From: Nitrosomonadaceae bacterium | GTDB lineage: Bacteria; Pseudomonadota; Gammaproteobacteria; Burkholderiales; Nitrosomonadaceae | Length of the DNA: 35,887 bases | NCBI GenBank assembly: GCA_030646695.1 | Contig: JAUSLF010000053.1 | Coordinates: 1-35,887, forward strand | Direction: 5' to 3' | Shown: positions 33,998 through 35,887 of the stretch, piece after piece | Layout of the letters: each line of letters opens with the position of its first letter | How positions within the stretch are numbered: the stretch's first letter is position 1 | The notes under the pieces: generated by a model | What the model saw: the letters and a program-made list of their open reading frames with translations, nothing else | Told to the model about the DNA's origin: nothing | The model's database searches: none | Program-made: the position numbers and the translations under genes

Positions 33998-35887
33998 GTA
34001 GCGCCCGCGCCTCGGCGCGGGCGAGGATTGAAACTTGTTGCAAAATCAGCAATGCTTCAGCTTTGTTCAGTAGCGCCCGCGCCTCGGCGCGGGCGAGGAT
34101 TGAAACCCTTTAATTCCAGTTGTTCGCCATCCACTTTGAAAAAGTAGCGCCCGCGCCTCGGCGCGGGCGAGGATTGAAACGTTGATCCAGTGCAGTAGTG
34201 CGTAACTGCTTTCGTGTAGCGCCCGCGCCTCGGCGCGGGCGAGGATTGAAACTTCAGCAGAGCGGCCAAGCCCGACAGAAGCATCAGGTAGCGCCCGCGC
34301 CTCGGCGCGGGCGAGGATTGAAACCTTGAAAGCAGCATCAGGAACCAACCGTTCAAATTCGTAGCGCCCGCGCCTCGGCGCGGGCGAGGATTGAAACTTG
34401 CGGCGCTTGTTAAATTATTACAAGGGATACAGTAGCGCCCGCGCCTCGGCGCGGGCGAGGATTGAAACATTAGTCTACCGAACCATGACCGGCATAATTC
34501 AAGTAGCGCCCGCGCCTCGGCGCGGGCGAGGATTGAAACTCAATATCTTACGCCCTACGCTTTCATCGCGCAAGGTAGCGCCCGCGCCTCGGCGCGGGCG
34601 AGGATTGAAACATTTCGCGCCCTGTTGTAAGTGCGCCTCGCTGGCTTGTAGCGCCCGCGCCTCGGCGCGGGCGAGGATTGAAACTGGATGTACTTAACGT
34701 GTTGATGCGCAATTTTGCGTAGCGCCCGCGCCTCGGCGCGGGCGAGGATTGAAACCAGAGCAGGCAGAAGCGGCTCTTGAAATATTCAGGTAGCGCCCGC
34801 GCCTCGGCGCGGGCGAGGATTGAAACACCCTGTCGCCTGTCGGACTTGGCTGGCCTTGAGTCGTAGCGCCCGCGCCTCGGCGCGGGCGAGGATTGAAACA
34901 CGAAAGATGTTATGACTTTAATGCCAACAGAAATATGTAGCGCCCGCGCCTCGGCGCGGGCGAGGATTGAAACGCCCGTAGTAGCATAGCGCCAAACTCG
35001 TCAGCGCCGTAGCGCCCGCGCCTCGGCGCGGGCGAGGATTGAAACGGGCCGATCGAGGGCGGCAGAATCACGGGCGCCGTAGGTAGCGCCCGCGCCTCGG
35101 CGCGGGCGAGGATTGAAACAGGAGAGACCATCGCCACCCTGCTGACGCGCGGGGTAGCGCCCGCGCCTCGGCGCGGGCGAGGATTGAAACTGAATCCGGG
35201 CTGATCGACCGCGAATTGTTCTGCGAGGTAGCGCCCGCGCCTCGGCGCGGGCGAGGATTGAAACCAGATGTTTCCTGATCAGGAATCGGCGCGCGTGTAC
35301 GTAGCGCCCGCGCCTCGGCGCGGGCGAGGATTGAAACCGAGGGAGGTTACAAGGGCGGCAGCAAGCGCCGGGTAGCGCCCGCGCCTCGGCGCGGGCGAGG
35401 ATTGAAACCTGCTCAACTTGCGCGGCCAGCGCGGAAGGCAGCGGTAGCGCCCGCGCCTCGGCGCGGGCGAGGATTGAAACGCCACTCGCCAAGAGGCGGC
35501 GGCGTGGATCGAGCATGTAGCGCCCGCGCCTCGGCGCGGGCGAGGATTGAAACGGCGGGGGCGGGGTTGCGCGCCAGGCTACCGGCCGTAGCGCCCGCGC
35601 CTCGGCGCGGGCGAGGATTGAAACACGATTGGCCTGCAGCGGCTGGTCAACATGCGGGGTAGCGCCCGCGCCTCGGCGCGGGCGAGGATTGAAACATCGA
35701 CACCACCACCATCCATGACAACGTGCGCAAAGTAGCGCCCGCGCCTCGGCGCGGGCGAGGATTGAAACCGCCTACCTGGTGGGCGAGAAGGGCCCGGAGA
35801 TGTTGTAGCGCCCGCGCCTCGGCGCGGGCGAGGATTGAAACTACGATCCACGCACTGGGTTGACGGTCTACAGCAAGTAGCGCCCGC
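33998..35887 (+). CRISPR. Subtype I-C CRISPR array, at least 26 repeats, truncated at the right edge
   Basis: Twenty-six complete 37-nt repeats (first 33998-34034, last 35805-35841) and an 11-nt partial one at 35877 bound 26 spacers of 34-37 nt. Each repeat begins GTAGCGCCCG and ends GAGGATTGAAAC; I see no variation. An inner 9-10 bp GC stem (CGCCCGCGCC with GGCGCGGGCG) precedes the 3' part, from which Cas5c would leave an 11-nt 5' handle AGGATTGAAAC. The orientation, with ATTGAAAC at the 3' end and the leader on the cas2 side, puts the newest spacers on the left. Spacers 1-13 average near 46% GC and spacers 14-26 near 65% by hand count. The array continues beyond the window. Confidence 0.99.

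Noticed and set aside
33816-34001. A 61-codon frame starting in an ATGA overlap with the cas2 stop
   Set aside because: It spans the leader, ends in the first repeat, has no recognisable family and no separate ribosome site.
34253-34360. Possible relatedness of spacers 4 and 5, both containing AGCATCAG
   Set aside because: Only eight shared bases; chance is adequate for 26 spacers.
34057-35851. Long open frames on both strands across the array, with repeated peptides such as FQSSPAPRRGRY
   Set aside because: They are translations of the CRISPR repeat; the peptide period equals the repeat-spacer unit and breaks with spacer length.

Overview
The window reads as chromosome of a betaproteobacterium. 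The support is the gene order fmdB - DUF502 - aspS - nudB followed by an EEP-family hydrolase and a cardiolipin synthase, the AspRS/UvrA/SSB sequences, and the codon and GC character. A Nitrosomonadales-type lineage seems plausible from the mix of iron genes and a two-domain multicopper oxidase, but this is inference; no rRNA or other decisive marker is present.

Layout. (1) 1-8753 is a housekeeping block, almost all on the minus strand: a CbbY-type HAD gene remnant next to a palindromic dispersed repeat, the t6A gene sua5, clsB, a YbhP-like hydrolase, nadA, nudB, aspS, a DUF502 membrane protein, an FmdB zinc ribbon and arfB. (2) 8935-14565 is an iron block on the plus strand: Fur box, hemP, bfd, bfr, a DUF2325 protein, a strong terminator, then a TonB-dependent siderophore receptor with an STN domain and a secreted two-domain multicopper oxidase. 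(3) 14593-22874 is again housekeeping: ssb and a YajR-like MFS transporter (minus), then uvrA, a MOFRL-type glycerate 2-kinase, phoB and phoR (plus). (4) 22916-35887 is a defence block on the plus strand: a WYL-domain regulator, a frameshifted SEC-C protein gene, and a complete subtype I-C CRISPR-Cas system (cas3, cas5c, cas8c with an internal cas11c start, cas7c, cas4, cas1, cas2). The system ends in a leader and an array of 26 complete 37-nt repeats that runs off the right edge.

How the parts work together. Cas5c should process the repeat transcript and build Cascade with Cas8c, Cas11c and Cas7c; Cas3 degrades the target; Cas4, Cas1 and Cas2 acquire spacers. The most unusual feature is a PemK/MazF-like toxin and ribbon-helix-helix antitoxin operon wedged antisense between cas4 and cas1. 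The toxin tail overlaps the cas4 tail by 17 bp, and the antitoxin start lies 47 bp from the cas1 start across a palindromic candidate operator. A toxin-antitoxin module guarding, or co-regulated with, the adaptation genes is the most interesting hypothesis here.

Other second-look points are an array whose older spacers are much more GC-rich than its newer ones, one spacer that translates into a phage tape-measure-like peptide, a dRS3-like repeat between cas3 and cas5c, a bacterioferritin with a substituted ferroxidase ligand, and a single-base T-run frameshift in the SEC-C gene.
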